A stretch of DNA of 64,000 nt from the NCBI GenBank assembly GCA_036245805.1, contig BTRK01000005.1, positions 36,313,469 to 36,377,468 of the forward strand, in the 5' to 3' direction. Below the pieces are notes generated by a model. It saw only the letters and a program-made list of their open reading frames with translations, had not been told where the DNA came from and searched no databases. Below, one piece after another: positions 46,769 through 57,079 of the stretch. The stretch is from Pristionchus mayeri (lineage: Eukaryota; Nematoda; Chromadorea; Rhabditida; Neodiplogasteridae). Numbering within the stretch: the first letter of the stretch is position 1; every line of letters starts with the position of its first letter. The position numbers were made by a program, and so were the translations under genes.

Positions 46769-49630
46769 CATAGGAGACACAGGGACAATTACTTTGTTCA
46801 CATGAACACAACTTCTTTATTTCACTCGAACAACAACTTAAAACGTAATTATTTAAAGAAGGGGAATAAGATGTTCGGTAATAAACGGAATGAACAATGG
46901 GATAGGTGATGAACTTCAATTTTCGGTAGTGGTCCATATTGAAACTACCACAAAATCAATAAAAGAAACACACTTCAGGAACATAACCTTCAAACAGACT
47001 CGTTACATCTTCACGATTCTATCGCAGATTGCAATCTTGATGTCGCCAGAGAGGCTATCGTACTCGGGGGACGACTGGAATAAGGAGTAATACGTTTCTT
47101 ACGATTTACCAATAGCGAAAAGGGAAAATTGAACCTCCAGCATTTTAATAAGCTCCGTTTTGTTCGCGAAAGACTTGAGGCAGCGATTCTGAAATTTGAC
47201 AACAATATGAAATTTTATTAAACTAACAACATATGCAATATCAACATTAGATAGAACAATGAGGATTAACCTTGAGAGCATCGAGTCTGTATTGATCTGC
47301 GAAGACCAGCTTCTTCATCACTTCGAATCCAAGTGATTTAATGAAATGATTCTCACATTTCGTCACCAGGCACTGCGAGAAACATTTCAATTTTCTTCCG
47401 AATAAGATTTCGATTTTTTACCTCAATCTGGAACTGATCCGCCAGCTTCAGAAGGTGAGGAACCGTGCGATCTAAATGGAAGATAATTTTAAGTTTATTA
47501 GGGAAGGGCATTTACTCGTTATTTCCGTACGATGATAGACAACATTAAGTAGATCGAGGAACTCCTAAACATAGTCACTATTATTTTGTTTTGAGGAAGA
47601 TTATGCTTATTACACGAAAGCGGCATCAATCACCTCGTAGACGACATCCTTGATATCCACTTCCTCCTTTCCTTTTTCAGCGAATTCTCCGAAGAACATT
47701 GCATTGAAGACAGGGGAATGAATAGCGAGAAGCTGATAAAAATCAATTTTCCTTCTAATAAAATTCATAGTCTAATACTTAAAGAATAATAATAATACAT
47801 TATAACGCAATACCTCTTTGGACACATGGAGTTCCTTCTCTTAAATTTTCAGAATGGTGTTACTTTTGTTATTCGGTGATTCAAAAATGTTTGGCTCCAT
47901 GAACAGCTCGCCTCTTAACACAGTATCTCATTTTTAATTTCAATAATCGTAATATCGTAAAAGAGAAAGACGAAATTACGTATTTCTTTCAGCGATAGCA
48001 ATTTCCGTAATACAAAATAATAATGTTCGAAAGTTCAGTAGAAGCAGCACATCGCATAAGAATCAAAGCATTTTCTAACCTATCCGCAGAGGTAATGTGA
48101 ATTTCGAATGAAACAATGAATTTATCGTTGACGTTGAAGCTCTGAACACTTCGAAAATTAGGCGTACTGTTAGATTTTATTAAAAGAATCTCATCACCAC
48201 CCCACGAATCATAAAATGAAAATGAGGGTATTCATAATCAAGCAAAAACTTAGACTTTTTTTTGCTTGATAACTGAATTATAAAAATAACCGAATTATCG
48301 AGATATTGCCAATAGATGTGTTTGCTTAGTTTCACGAAGCTCTTATCTGCATCGAAGGTAACGCGTTCCTGAAAACATGAAAAAAGGCTTATATGGCCTA
48401 GACATCGTATTAAGAATTATATAGTTGATAAAAAATGTCAAAAGGAGGCCAATGATAAACTTTTTGCTATAAATTATTGATAAATCTTTTCAAGGCTCAT
48501 TTGGCCTGTTTATTGATTGTTTTCTGGGGAAATAATGTTATTTCGTTAATTGAGCGTGCTGAACAATGCAAGGCAAGGGGTCCATAAAATGAGATTCAAA
48601 AGTATATGAAAATATTGAGCCATAAAATATATATGAAAATATTGAAAATATTGAAATATTGGCCAGTTCGTTTTTTTTAAACGCATCTCTAGAAACTCCC
48701 GTGTTTTGCCCAAGAAAAAAGAATATATCATAATTAGGTATTATAGGGTTTATTTACCTCTCCGTAGATGTACTTTTTGCCGTTTGAATGCAGCAGGAAA
48801 AACCTCACTTCAGCATCACATTTCCACGGTCCATTGTGATCCACACCACATTCAAGTGAGAAATCAGCTATATCGCTCATATTATCACGCTTCTCAAAAG
48901 CAGTAATCCTGAAAATCACATTTAATACAAATTTGGATCAAATCACGCTCTAGTATAGTAATACTAGTCCGGCTGTCTCACCCTAGGGGAGATGAAAGAT
49001 TAAAATTTGACCACGAAAATGGGATACGATGAGACAATGGGATATAGCACTATTAAAACAATCCGACAATATTAGTTGATCACCTAAGTCGCTAAATCTC
49101 CGAGCCTGTTTTTAGCACTTTAATTATTATAAACTTAAAAGAATTTTTAATTTAAATTCTTGGGTTTAATCATCACCACATGTCAGGCCAAATGGTTTCA
49201 AAGAAATATGCAGCAGGAGAAATTCAAGGAAATAATTTTCTAATTTTTCGTTCCACTTCCTTAGTCGCGTACTTGGCGTGGTGTAGGGCATATTTTTATA
49301 ATCTTATTGTTGTGTAAAGGCCCTGGCCTTGTACCCCATAGTCAATTAGCATACGTGTAGGCTAGACTATCCCCCGTTGTCTCGAGTTGCACTCTCGCCC
49401 TCCTCTCTCCTCTGTCCATTAGCATGTCCCACCTACATGCGACCTCGTGCCTATTTAAGGATGAGTCCTCCCCATTCTATCGTCTCTGTGACTAGCCCGA
49501 TGTGACCTCTTCTCTTGTCCCCTTTCTGTAGATAAAGTCTATTCCCTCTATGCTCCTGGAGTTCGGGGACAGGCCAACTACACAATATTGGCGATCAGTA
49601 CTCACGATTAGGCGTGCCTGTTTTCCCGTG

Positions 49631-49818
49631 TTCGTTCTTGTTTGTTTATGTGCACTGTCTGTGGCAGCAGTGTGGAATCGTGACTGTGGCAGTTACGTAC
49701 TAGTTGTGGCAACTAGTGGAGTCTGTTTTTCGTTCTTGTTTTGTTGTGTGTGCACTGTCTGTGGCAGCATTGTGGAATCGTGACTGCGGCAGTTACGTAC
49801 TAGTTGTTGCAACTAGAG
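49631..49818. repeat. 100 bp tandem repeat, about 1.9 copies, in the LTR-element leader
   Basis: TCGTTCTTG, GTGCACTGTCTGTGGCAGCA, TGTGGAATCGTGACTG and GTTACGTACTAGTTGT recur at a 100 bp period. Each unit has GTTGTGGCAACTAG or a similar small hairpin. Mirror in the left arm about 36488-36675. Confidence 0.75.
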
Positions 49819-50111
49819 GAGTCGCTGAGGCAGCGATCAAATCTTCCAGCTGAGTGGTTCAGTGGTAGTGTATACGTGGTACCAGGAGTACGGTAGTTCG
49901 ACAAGGAGGTCTCACAAGTGGCAGTGAACCGTGTCGATGCTGTACTCGATCGTTCGATAGTACACGTGTCACAAGGAAGGAAGATTCTGGCAAAGCGAGC
50001 GATACTAGTGGCATGCAAATGCGGGCTCGGATGCGAGTGGTTGACTTGTGTACGTGTCGACGTTGGTTAGTGGTTTTGTGACGAGTGGTCCGGTCTGGAT
50101 TGGAGATCACA

Positions 50112-50297
50112 CTGGGTCGGCGGAAGTTTATCGTCGAAGGTGTGATCTGTGATTGCTCTGGGTCGACGGAACTGCACCGTCGAAGGAGTAATCAGCAGTT
50201 TCCGCTGGGTCGGCGGAAGTTTATCGTCGAAGGTGTGACCTGTGATTGCTCTGGGTCGACGGCAGTGCATCGTCGAAGGAGTGATTTGCAGTCCTAA
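50112..50297. repeat. 93 bp tandem repeat, two copies
   Basis: TGGGTCGGCGGAAGTTTATC starts each unit (50113 and 50206); each also carries the related half-unit GGGTCGACGG...CCGTCGAAGGAG, so the substructure is about 46 bp. Open frames here (50085-50297 plus) are repeat products. Mirror 36009-36194. Confidence 0.75.
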
Positions 50298-50639
50298 GGG
50301 TACGGTACCCTGATAGTAAGGATCACAAGTGGAAGTGAACTGTGCTTACGAGAGTGAGACCCGGGTTGGAATCCCTGTGTTACTCGATCGGTCGATAGTA
50401 CACGTGTCACAAGGACAACCGAGACACAGCCTGTTAGTTTCGACAACTGACGGCGGAGAACAATTTTCGCTCTCTCGATTGCACTAAATCAAATTGAAAT
50501 AATTGTGTAAATATATCCAGTGAAACACATTTCACTTGGATTGTTTCAGCGCAAAACATAATGGCATAATTAAAACGTCTAGTGAAACTCATTTTGAAAC
50601 AACCATTTCGAAACTCAATGCATGGTGATTTTCAAACTG

Positions 50640-50827
50640 GAACTAGTCTGAGGACAATATCGGTAGACAGATTTTTGATATTGTACTTAGTTTAACGCAT
50701 TTTCAGCTGTTTCTCGAATACTAAGTAAAATATCAAAAATCTGTCAATACAAATTGTAGAGCTACTCATGACGATTCAGAAAATGCCCCAGAAGTGGGGT
50801 CTGCAGATATTGTCCTCAGACTAGTTC
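50640..50827. mobile_element. MITE with GAACTAGTCTGAGG ends inside the LTR element
   Basis: About 188 bp. GAACTAGTCTGAGGACAATA is inverted at the right end. A second inverted pair, CAGATTTTTGATATT with AATATCAAAAATCTG (one mismatch), lies within the left three quarters. No target duplication is obvious. Mirror 35479-35666. Confidence 0.6.
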
Positions 50828-51082
50828 TTATTTGAAGCGGAGAAAAGTCATTGTGTCAAATGGTAGCCAGCGAGCGAAATAAAAATCCCAAAATTTACCA
50901 GTAGGATCATGCGCTACTGTTACAAACACTTGCTTATTTGGATTATTAAATCTGATTTTCTTATTTAAATTATGGCTTATGTTTCAACTACTTTCTGCCT
51001 CACTTCACCGCTCATGCTAATCTTCTCTGTATTGTTATTGGGGGTATGGTATTGGAGTATAACGCAATAGCCTAATCATTGC

Positions 51083-51374
51083 GTAAAGGTAAAGGTAAAG
51101 GTAAGAGACGAAGTGGTGTAGTGGTCTATGGCGCACCCTCCCATTCCATCCCACCCGGGTTCGATTTCCGGCCGTGACACCGTCTCCGCCCCACCAAGGC
51201 GCCTACCCATTGGGGACGGGGAATTGGTAGTCGTGACTCTATCACGCAGGTAAATAGGTCTGGCGAAAAGGTGGGCACTCCAGACTGAATCAGCCCATAT
51301 TAACACTGGCCTAGCAGTGTTCTCCCGCGAGCCCAGTCTCGAAGACGGGATGTACCTTTACCTTTACCTTTACC
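51083..51374 (+). mobile_element. tRNA-derived SINE nested in the LTR element
   Basis: It begins with GTAAAGG repeats, has AGTGGTGTAGTGGTCTATGG (box A-like) and CCGGGTTCGATTTCC (box B), and a body of about 200 bp. It ends in TACCTTTACCTTTACC, so the ends are inverted simple repeats. The right breakpoint of palindrome 2 (51172) is just after box B. The left-arm copy is therefore truncated (35134-35224, minus). Confidence 0.7.
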
Positions 51375-52019
51375 TCACCGCTCAGACGAGGTGAACGGAG
51401 ATGAATGGTCCGCCGCGAGAACAAAGGGAATTGTCTAATCTGAAAGGCTGTGCCGAGACTCACAAAGGATTGAGACTAACGACATGCAAATGAGTCTCGG
51501 GCGCGAGTTGTTTACGTGATAATGCGAACAGAAAGATGCAAATTGGCACGTGAAACAAGAACGAGAGAATAAGTGAACGAACAAGAGCGAGGGAATCTCA
51601 GATTGAAAGAGATGAAAGATCAGAATGAGAGCGTTGAGATCGGAGAAGAGCCCATGAGGACTGCATGGAAGAGAGCGAAAGTTCACGAGAATCTGAACGA
51701 CCGAAAGAGGACTCTGAGAAGGGACGGGAAGATGTACATTCCCTCTTCTTAGCCGTCGCTCTAAGGTGCAAGTAGGATGATGCGAGGTGAACAAAGTGCA
51801 CGTCCGATTGGAGAGCAGAGACCAATGAGGCTAGAGAGCCATGGTGCGTGCACAGAATGAATGGAGTTGAAAGTGTCCAAAAGGAAGGAACTACTCCAGA
51901 TTGATTGTGCGAAGGAAGGGGATGAATTTAGGGGAGAAACCAAGAGATCTGAAAGAGTGCCAAAGAGCTGATTTTCTGAAGGATTCCCGAAAGCTGAATG
52001 AGAGTAGCGGCGACTGACC

Positions 52020-52400
52020 TGTTGGGGTTGTCAGAGGAAGTGAGAGAAGTGATATTAGGGATCACTAGCAGTGACCGAGATGAACAGCGACTGACCTATA
52101 TTTAGGGGTCGCTAGAGAGAGTAGTGATTGACCTCTAGAAGGGATCACTAGCAGTTGACTGAGGTTGGTACTGCCCAATGAACTGGCAACTGACCTAGTA
52201 TGGGGTCGTCCGTGAACTTTCCGACGAGGATGTCGGCCGAGAAACTAGTGATTGACCTAGCAGAGGGATCACTAGAGGAAGCAGCAGTTGACCTACGTTT
52301 GGGACTGCCCGATAGAACGGTGATTGACCAGGATAAGGGATCACTCGTGGTATCAGTGACTGATCATTGTGATGGTCTGCAAGATCAGGTGTGCGCGTAG
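52020..52400. repeat. degenerate repeats with short hairpins, LTR-element interior
   Basis: The motif GTGATTGACC...AGGGATCACT recurs at about 52127, 52250 and 52320, alternating with GCAGTTGACC and TGGGACTGCCC blocks. Each GTGAT/ATCAC pair could form a short stem. Possibly packaging or structural RNA; no coding function is evident. 51375-52019 and 52401-53207 contain only unrecognised frames. Confidence 0.5.
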
Positions 52401-53778
52401 CAGGGATGCCTGTGGCTAATAAGTCGTGACGTTGCCGTTTGGCAAGGCGCATAGCACGGATCCTGTGGCTAATAAGTCGTTGCTGTGAGCGGAGTCCAGT
52501 GGTAGTGCTGAATGAATAAAGCCAGAGGAAAGAGCTGATGGCGCTGAGTGGCCGTGAGTGCACAGCGTCGTGGCCTGAAATGACCACACCCGACGGGGAG
52601 TCACGTTGAGTCTCGTGATTTCTGAGAGAGGGAAAAAGCGGAACGCCCCAAGAAGGACGTTTGTGTTCGAGCAAATGGCGAGTATCCCGACCTCAAAGAA
52701 AGCGAGAAATCGGAAGCGTTTCCGGGAATGGAACGTTAGTCTGAGAAGGCACGAAAGTGCATAGAAGGAATCTGAACACACGCTGTTGTTGTTCGAGAAG
52801 TGTGTAGTGTGAACACAGGTGGTTGATTCGGTCGACCCTGTGGATTGGAAATATCCTGAAAGTGTGTTATGGAGGATAGTGAGATCCTGCCGAAGACGAT
52901 CACTGAGGAAAGCGTGTGTTCGCCCACCTCAGAAGCGATACCGAGTTCAAGTGCAACGGCATCGTCACCGAGTTCAAGTGCAACGGCATCTGCATCGAGT
53001 TCGAGTGTGCATCTACGAGGGCGTCTACCCGAGTTTCGTCGAGTCTCGCAGTGCAACGTCGAAGAATAAACGAGCCCACAGAAGTAGTGGAGAACGACAG
53101 AATCCCTCTGACCAAAAGTGCTTCAACCGTGGCCCGTTGATTATTGCCTCGTTGTAATTGACTATTATGTATCAGATTCACCCCTCAGTTTGAATCTTGG
53201 AGGGAGGTGTTGTGTAAAGGCCCTGGCCTTGTACCCCATAGTCAATTAGCATACGTGTAGGCTAGACTATCCCCCGTTGTCTCGAGTTGCACTCTCGCCC
53301 TCCTCTCCCCTCTGTCCATTAGCATGTCCCACCTACATGCGACCTCGTGCCTATTTAAGGATGAGTCCTCCCCATTCTATCGTCTCTGTGACTAGCCCGA
53401 TGTGACCTCTTCTCTTGTCCCCTTTCTGTAGATAAAGTCTATTCCCTCTATGCTCCTGGAGTTCGGGGACAGGCCAACTACACAATACTTATATTACCAG
53501 AAAAACCGAAACATGGTTGGCTAACCATTTGAATCCTCCTTCGTTGAACTCTCCCGATTCCACTTTTGTACCCGCCGCGTGAACCGCCCTTGCATTGTTG
53601 ATCACCCAGCGAAGAACGAACATTGAATTATCCGCCATCCTGAAAGTAAAATAATAACGGATGCATTAATTCGTTGGGATCATTAATGCGTTATAGCAAC
53701 ATATTAGAGTGTAACATGCTATTCATGAACATGTTCAACACTCGTAAAGACCGAATGCATTTTTTGAACAGATACAAA

Positions 53779-53801
53779 TCGATCGGATGCTGAACCGATA
53801 T
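53779..53801 (-). promoter_or_regulatory. conserved element 141 bp upstream of the locus D start
   Basis: Plus-strand TCGATCGG, A, TGCTGAACCGATAT, which differs by one base from the locus E element at 62921. It is followed by AAAGACATGGGAACAAT, comparable to GAGACACAGGGACAAT at locus C. The rest of 53639-54082 holds a lone mariner-like end (TTAGGATGATGCAAAAG at 53936) and nothing else recognised. Confidence 0.55.
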
Positions 53802-54094
53802 CACAAAAGACATGGGAACAATACGTAACTTGCACACTTTATATCGAATAACGGGCTACCGAAAAGGTGAAGAGAAAGGGAAAACCGATAGTGGTAAGAA
53901 AATGGAAACAGATACGCAGAATTGCCACACTTGTATTAGGATGATGCAAAAGTTTCTTTCTTTTTTATCACGCAAATTTTTATCTACCCAGTTCTTTACA
54001 TTTGGCCAATCAACTGATGACTTTCCACAGTTAATAGGGGCATAAGTACGCTATATAACGCGCACTATATTGGGGCGGTTCGATCGGCATGAAT

Positions 54095-57072
54095 CATAAT
54101 CATAATCATAATCATTTATTCGAGCGTCAAGGCAGAGGCCTGTCGAACAATGCCAGTCTTCCATTCAGTCGGATTTTCCCTGTATCCGCGTTGCCAGTGT
54201 ACACCGTGTTCTTTAGTGAGTTCGTCTCTCCATCTGACTCTAGGTCGTCCAACGGGTCTTGTGCAATCCCACGGAATCCACTCGTACACTCTCTTGGACC
54301 AACGATCATCGGTTAAGGTGGCTAGTCTCTCCGCCCATCTCCTCTTCCTTATCATTACTCGAACTCGGATATCGGTTAAAGGGACACGTTGAGACAGCGT
54401 TGCGTTTGATATTCGGTCCATTCGGGTCACTCCAATCATCTTGCGCATCATGTTTCTTTGAGCAACAATGAGCCGTTTTCTGTCTCTTGCTGTGGTGCTC
54501 CAAGTTTCACTTCCGTAAGTTAGCGAAGGCTCGACGCACATTCGGAAAAGGCGTACTTTCAGCCCAACGGCGCATCTCCGATTCGTAAAGAAGTTGATGA
54601 ACTTGTTATAGGCTCTCCAAGATCCTCCTATTCTTCTATTAATTTCAAGAGTGAGAGTTTGATCAAACGATAGACGCGTGCCCAAGTATATGAATGAATC
54701 AGCGTAATTTATTCGATCATTGCCGATGAACATAGGGACTCGTGTTGTATTGGACATTATGACTGTTTTGCCTATGTTGATCTCCAAGCCAACCTCTTTG
54801 CTTCTTCTTGATAGTTCTTGCAACATAGTATTGCTTTCGGTTGCACTGTGAGATATGAGAACTACGTCATCGGCGTAGCGAAGGTGGTTCATTCGCTGGC
54901 CGTTTACATTCACTCCATAGGCTGACCAATTCATTCTTCGAAATATTCCCTCCAATACTGCATTGAATAAGTGCGGGCTAATCGGATCCCCTTGGCGTAC
55001 TCCTCTCCGAATGTCGACAGGTACTCGATCACTGCCAACTCTCACCGAGACTTTTGCTTTGGAATAGATTGCACTTAGAGTATTTATGATCTTGCTATGA
55101 ACGCCTTGATAATTCAGAGCCTCCCAAACATGATGGAATTCTACCGAGTCGAAAGCTTTTCGGTAGTCAATGAATATTAAATATAGAGGAAACTGATACT
55201 CATTTGACTTGCTGATTAGCTCCGAGAGAGTGAATATGTGATCAGTGGTTGAATAGTTTCGACGAAATCCTGCTTGCTCACTCGGCTGGTTCTCTGATAG
55301 TATCATTTCAATACGATTGTCGATAACTGAGGTGAAGAGCTTGTATGTCAAGTTCATCAGGGCTATTGGGCGGTAATTTCCTATCTCGAGTGGCGATCCT
55401 TTTTTGAATATCAATGAAATTGTCGAATCTGAGAGCTCGTCGGGAATCTCCTCCCTTTCGATCCACTCGTTAAACAATACGAGGAAGTGTTTCGTTAGAG
55501 TCTCCGCACTTGCCTTTATCATTTCTGCACTTATCTTGTCTTGGCCTGGAGCTTTTCCATTCTTTAATCGAGCTATAGCCAACATAATTTCACTTGAGAG
55601 GATCGAAGGAAATGTGTCATCGCTACCGTATTTTGATTGGGCGATTTGAATAGTTGATGAGTATAGGCGGTTATAGTACGATTGAACTGTTTGGGATACT
55701 TGGCTTCTATTGGCGGCTACACTTCCATCATCTTTCATTAGTCTACTTAACGTAGTTCTTCCAATTTCTGATTTACGTAGAGCCAATTTCGTGCTTCTAC
55801 CGTACCGTACCGCCTCCTCGACAAACAGCACATGCCGTCGATGTAGATCGTCATTAAGAGAGAACCTTAGAGCTTTGCTAGTCACAGCTAGATTTATCCT
55901 ATTCAGTGCGGTAGGAGGTTGCTTTCGTAGCATGTTTCTACTTCTCATCAATTGTTCCGTCTTGTAGCTTAATCTCTTGGGTTTCGGATCAGGAATCATG
56001 CAAGTTGCCGCTATGTTTTTCATCGAACTCACGATCTCCTGGTAGTTTGATAGATTGGTTTGCTGGCTTGCCATAGATGCTGCGAATGCAGGAATTGACA
56101 GTCTCTGATTGTTTCTTGGAGGTCGGTGTCGTGTTCGTTCTTTCTGATTGATTCGTATTCTGGCCATAATAAGGCGATGATCGGACGAGAACGAGTGAGA
56201 TCCAACTATGGAGACATCAAGAAAAAGTGAAGGATCCTGGCAGAGTATGAAATCGATCAAATTTTTCGTTTTCATATCAAGTGATTGCCATGACCACTTG
56301 CGACTCTCTCGCTTGTCAAATCTCGTATTCATGATCTTCAATTTATTAGCACAACAAAAGTCTCCCAGAACTTGTCCTCTTTCATTACGCATTCCGAGTC
56401 CGTGTCTTCCTATCCACTCTTCATGTTTGGCCAGCCGTGATCCAACCTTGCAATTGAAATCACCGCAGACAACCACTCGACGTCTCCCAACACCCGGTAG
56501 GTGAGCACGACTGGAGGGAGCGTCTAACAGTGTATGCAGTTCATTCAAAACACCCTCATAGTCAGCATCGGGAGAGGCGCTTGTTGGAAGGTAAATTGAT
56601 ACGATCCTCAATCCCATTTTGTCGATATCGAGATATGAGAGGCGGTCGGTCAGATAGTGGAAATCGGCATGAGCTGCCCATTTCGAATGAATTAGAAATC
56701 CTGTTCCATACAGTGATCGTAAGCCGTAAGCGTGGAATAGATGGTTGGATTGCGATAGAGTCATAGAAGTAAAGCCAGTTCGGCGAGTCTCTTGAAGGGC
56801 GATAACATCGAACGACAATTTACTCACGGACTCCTCAAATTCCACTATTCGATCACTTTTGCATAGGCTTCGACAGTTCAAACTTCCGATCTTGAGCTTG
56901 AGTGGCATTGATTGGACAGATACCTCACCAGGTTGTCCAAGCTGACTGGGAGGGAGACTCCAGAGGGAAGAAGGGGAGGGGGGGCCGAGAGGCGACCGCC
57001 CCTCACCGACGATCGAATGGAGAATCGTCGGTGAGGTATCGGCATCGTCGGTGAGGTATCGTCGGTGAGGTA
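54095..57072 (-). mobile_element. full-length RTE-like LINE with 12 bp target-site duplication
   Basis: ATCGGCATGAAT occurs at 54083-54094 and 57072-57083, directly flanking the AATCAT microsatellite tail and the 5' end. The 5' end has imperfect repeats of CGTCGGTGAGGTAT (57000-57072). It inserted between locus E and locus D. The exact 5' boundary is ambiguous by a few bases because of the repeats. Confidence 0.85.
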
Positions 57073-57079
57073 TCGGCAT
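54116..57079 (-). CDS. RTE-clade non-LTR retrotransposon polyprotein (LINE2 of this window), intact
   Basis: 987 residues without interruption. Endonuclease: ALQETRR near 91, VVVCGDFNCKVG near 203, NLIDFILCQDPSLF near 270 and SSDHRLIMAR near 297. Reverse transcriptase: GKAPGQDKISAEMI near 506, QAGFRRNYSTTDH near 605, FIDYRKAFDSVEF near 633, GVRQGDPISPHLF near 689 and catalytic YADD near 733. The C-terminal SETWSTT, RWAERLATLTDDRWSKRV and RPVGRPRVRWRDEL are typical of RTE. The stop is followed at once by an (ATGATT)n tail. The first ATG lies in the target duplication, and the next methionine (MPLKLKIGSLNCRSL, about residue 58) begins the endonuclease, so the natural start may be there. The element spans about 54095-57072. 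Confidence 0.95.
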   Translation of the reverse strand: MPIPHRRYLTDDADTSPTILHSIVGEGRSPLGPPSPSSLWSLPPSQLGQPGEVSVQSMPLKLKIGSLNCRSLCKSDRIVEFEESVSKLSFDVIALQETRRTGFTSMTLSQSNHLFHAYGLRSLYGTGFLIHSKWAAHADFHYLTDRLSYLDIDKMGLRIVSIYLPTSASPDADYEGVLNELHTLLDAPSSRAHLPGVGRRRVVVCGDFNCKVGSRLAKHEEWIGRHGLGMRNERGQVLGDFCCANKLKIMNTRFDKRESRKWSWQSLDMKTKNLIDFILCQDPSLFLDVSIVGSHSFSSDHRLIMARIRINQKERTRHRPPRNNQRLSIPAFAASMASQQTNLSNYQEIVSSMKNIAATCMIPDPKPKRLSYKTEQLMRSRNMLRKQPPTALNRINLAVTSKALRFSLNDDLHRRHVLFVEEAVRYGRSTKLALRKSEIGRTTLSRLMKDDGSVAANRSQVSQTVQSYYNRLYSSTIQIAQSKYGSDDTFPSILSSEIMLAIARLKNGKAPGQDKISAEMIKASAETLTKHFLVLFNEWIEREEIPDELSDSTISLIFKKGSPLEIGNYRPIALMNLTYKLFTSVIDNRIEMILSENQPSEQAGFRRNYSTTDHIFTLSELISKSNEYQFPLYLIFIDYRKAFDSVEFHHVWEALNYQGVHSKIINTLSAIYSKAKVSVRVGSDRVPVDIRRGVRQGDPISPHLFNAVLEGIFRRMNWSAYGVNVNGQRMNHLRYADDVVLISHSATESNTMLQELSRRSKEVGLEINIGKTVIMSNTTRVPMFIGNDRINYADSFIYLGTRLSFDQTLTLEINRRIGGSWRAYNKFINFFTNRRCAVGLKVRLFRMCVEPSLTYGSETWSTTARDRKRLIVAQRNMMRKMIGVTRMDRISNATLSQRVPLTDIRVRVMIRKRRWAERLATLTDDRWSKRVYEWIPWDCTRPVGRPRVRWRDELTKEHGVHWQRGYRENPTEWKTGIVRQASALTLE

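Larger units (their letters stand above)
35134..51172. repeat. second large inverted duplication (palindrome 2)
   Basis: Arms 35134-39969 and 46337-51172 (4836 bp each) are reverse complements with a constant coordinate sum of 86306, so no indels were noticed between them. The spacer 39970-46336 holds LINE copies, locus C and a Penelope-like fragment. At the left outer edge TTAGCC meets GGAAATCG; the right arm continues GATTTCCGGCC, leaving a 3 bp (GCC) overlap with the neighbouring sequence. Confidence 0.95.
49308..53487 (+). mobile_element. non-autonomous LTR retrotransposon, 4.18 kb, CTTAT target duplication
   Basis: Two 280 bp LTRs (49308-49587 and 53208-53487) start TGTTGTGTAAAGG and end CTACACAATA. 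They differ at one position noticed (TCTCTCC versus TCTCCCC in the CCTCTC run). The flanks are CTTAT at 49303-49307 and 53488-53492. TTGGCGATCAGT follows the 5' LTR as a possible primer-binding site, and GGAGGGAGG precedes the 3' LTR as a polypurine tract. The LTR contains CTATTTAAGG, a possible TATA-type box. The 3.6 kb interior has no gag or pol frame, so it must depend on proteins supplied in trans. It is recent by LTR identity and sits in intron 1 of locus D, antisense to that gene. Confidence 0.92.
47003..53638 (-). pseudogene. MATH-BTB locus D (original copy), with LTR insertion in intron 1 and a nonsense codon
   Basis: Exon 1 (53526-53638) reads MADNSMFVLRW and so on to NEGGFK and donor ATG|GTTAGC. 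Splicing to 48758-48908 restores a tryptophan (FKW-ITAFEKRD). The remaining exons mirror the left arm: about 48291-48368, 48080-48148, 47814-47926, 47634-47732, 47516-47564, 47422-47471, 47271-47372, 47135-47188 and 47003-47074. Intron 1 contains the 4.18 kb LTR element. The in-frame TAA at 47841-47843, at the start of BTB, would remove BTB and the rest of the protein, so this is probably a pseudogene unless an alternative acceptor skips it. The stop is in both arms, so it predates the inverted duplication. A TTTCAG acceptor ends one base before the ATG. Confidence 0.85.

Noticed and set aside
50112..50297. CRISPR-like array
   Set aside because: Only two units, contiguous tandem copies without unique spacers, in a eukaryotic retrotransposon.
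51435..53157. Multiple 60-160 residue frames in the LTR-element interior, considered as gag
   Set aside because: No zinc knuckle, protease, reverse transcriptase or integrase motif. The frames are short, on both strands, and coincide with tandem repeats.
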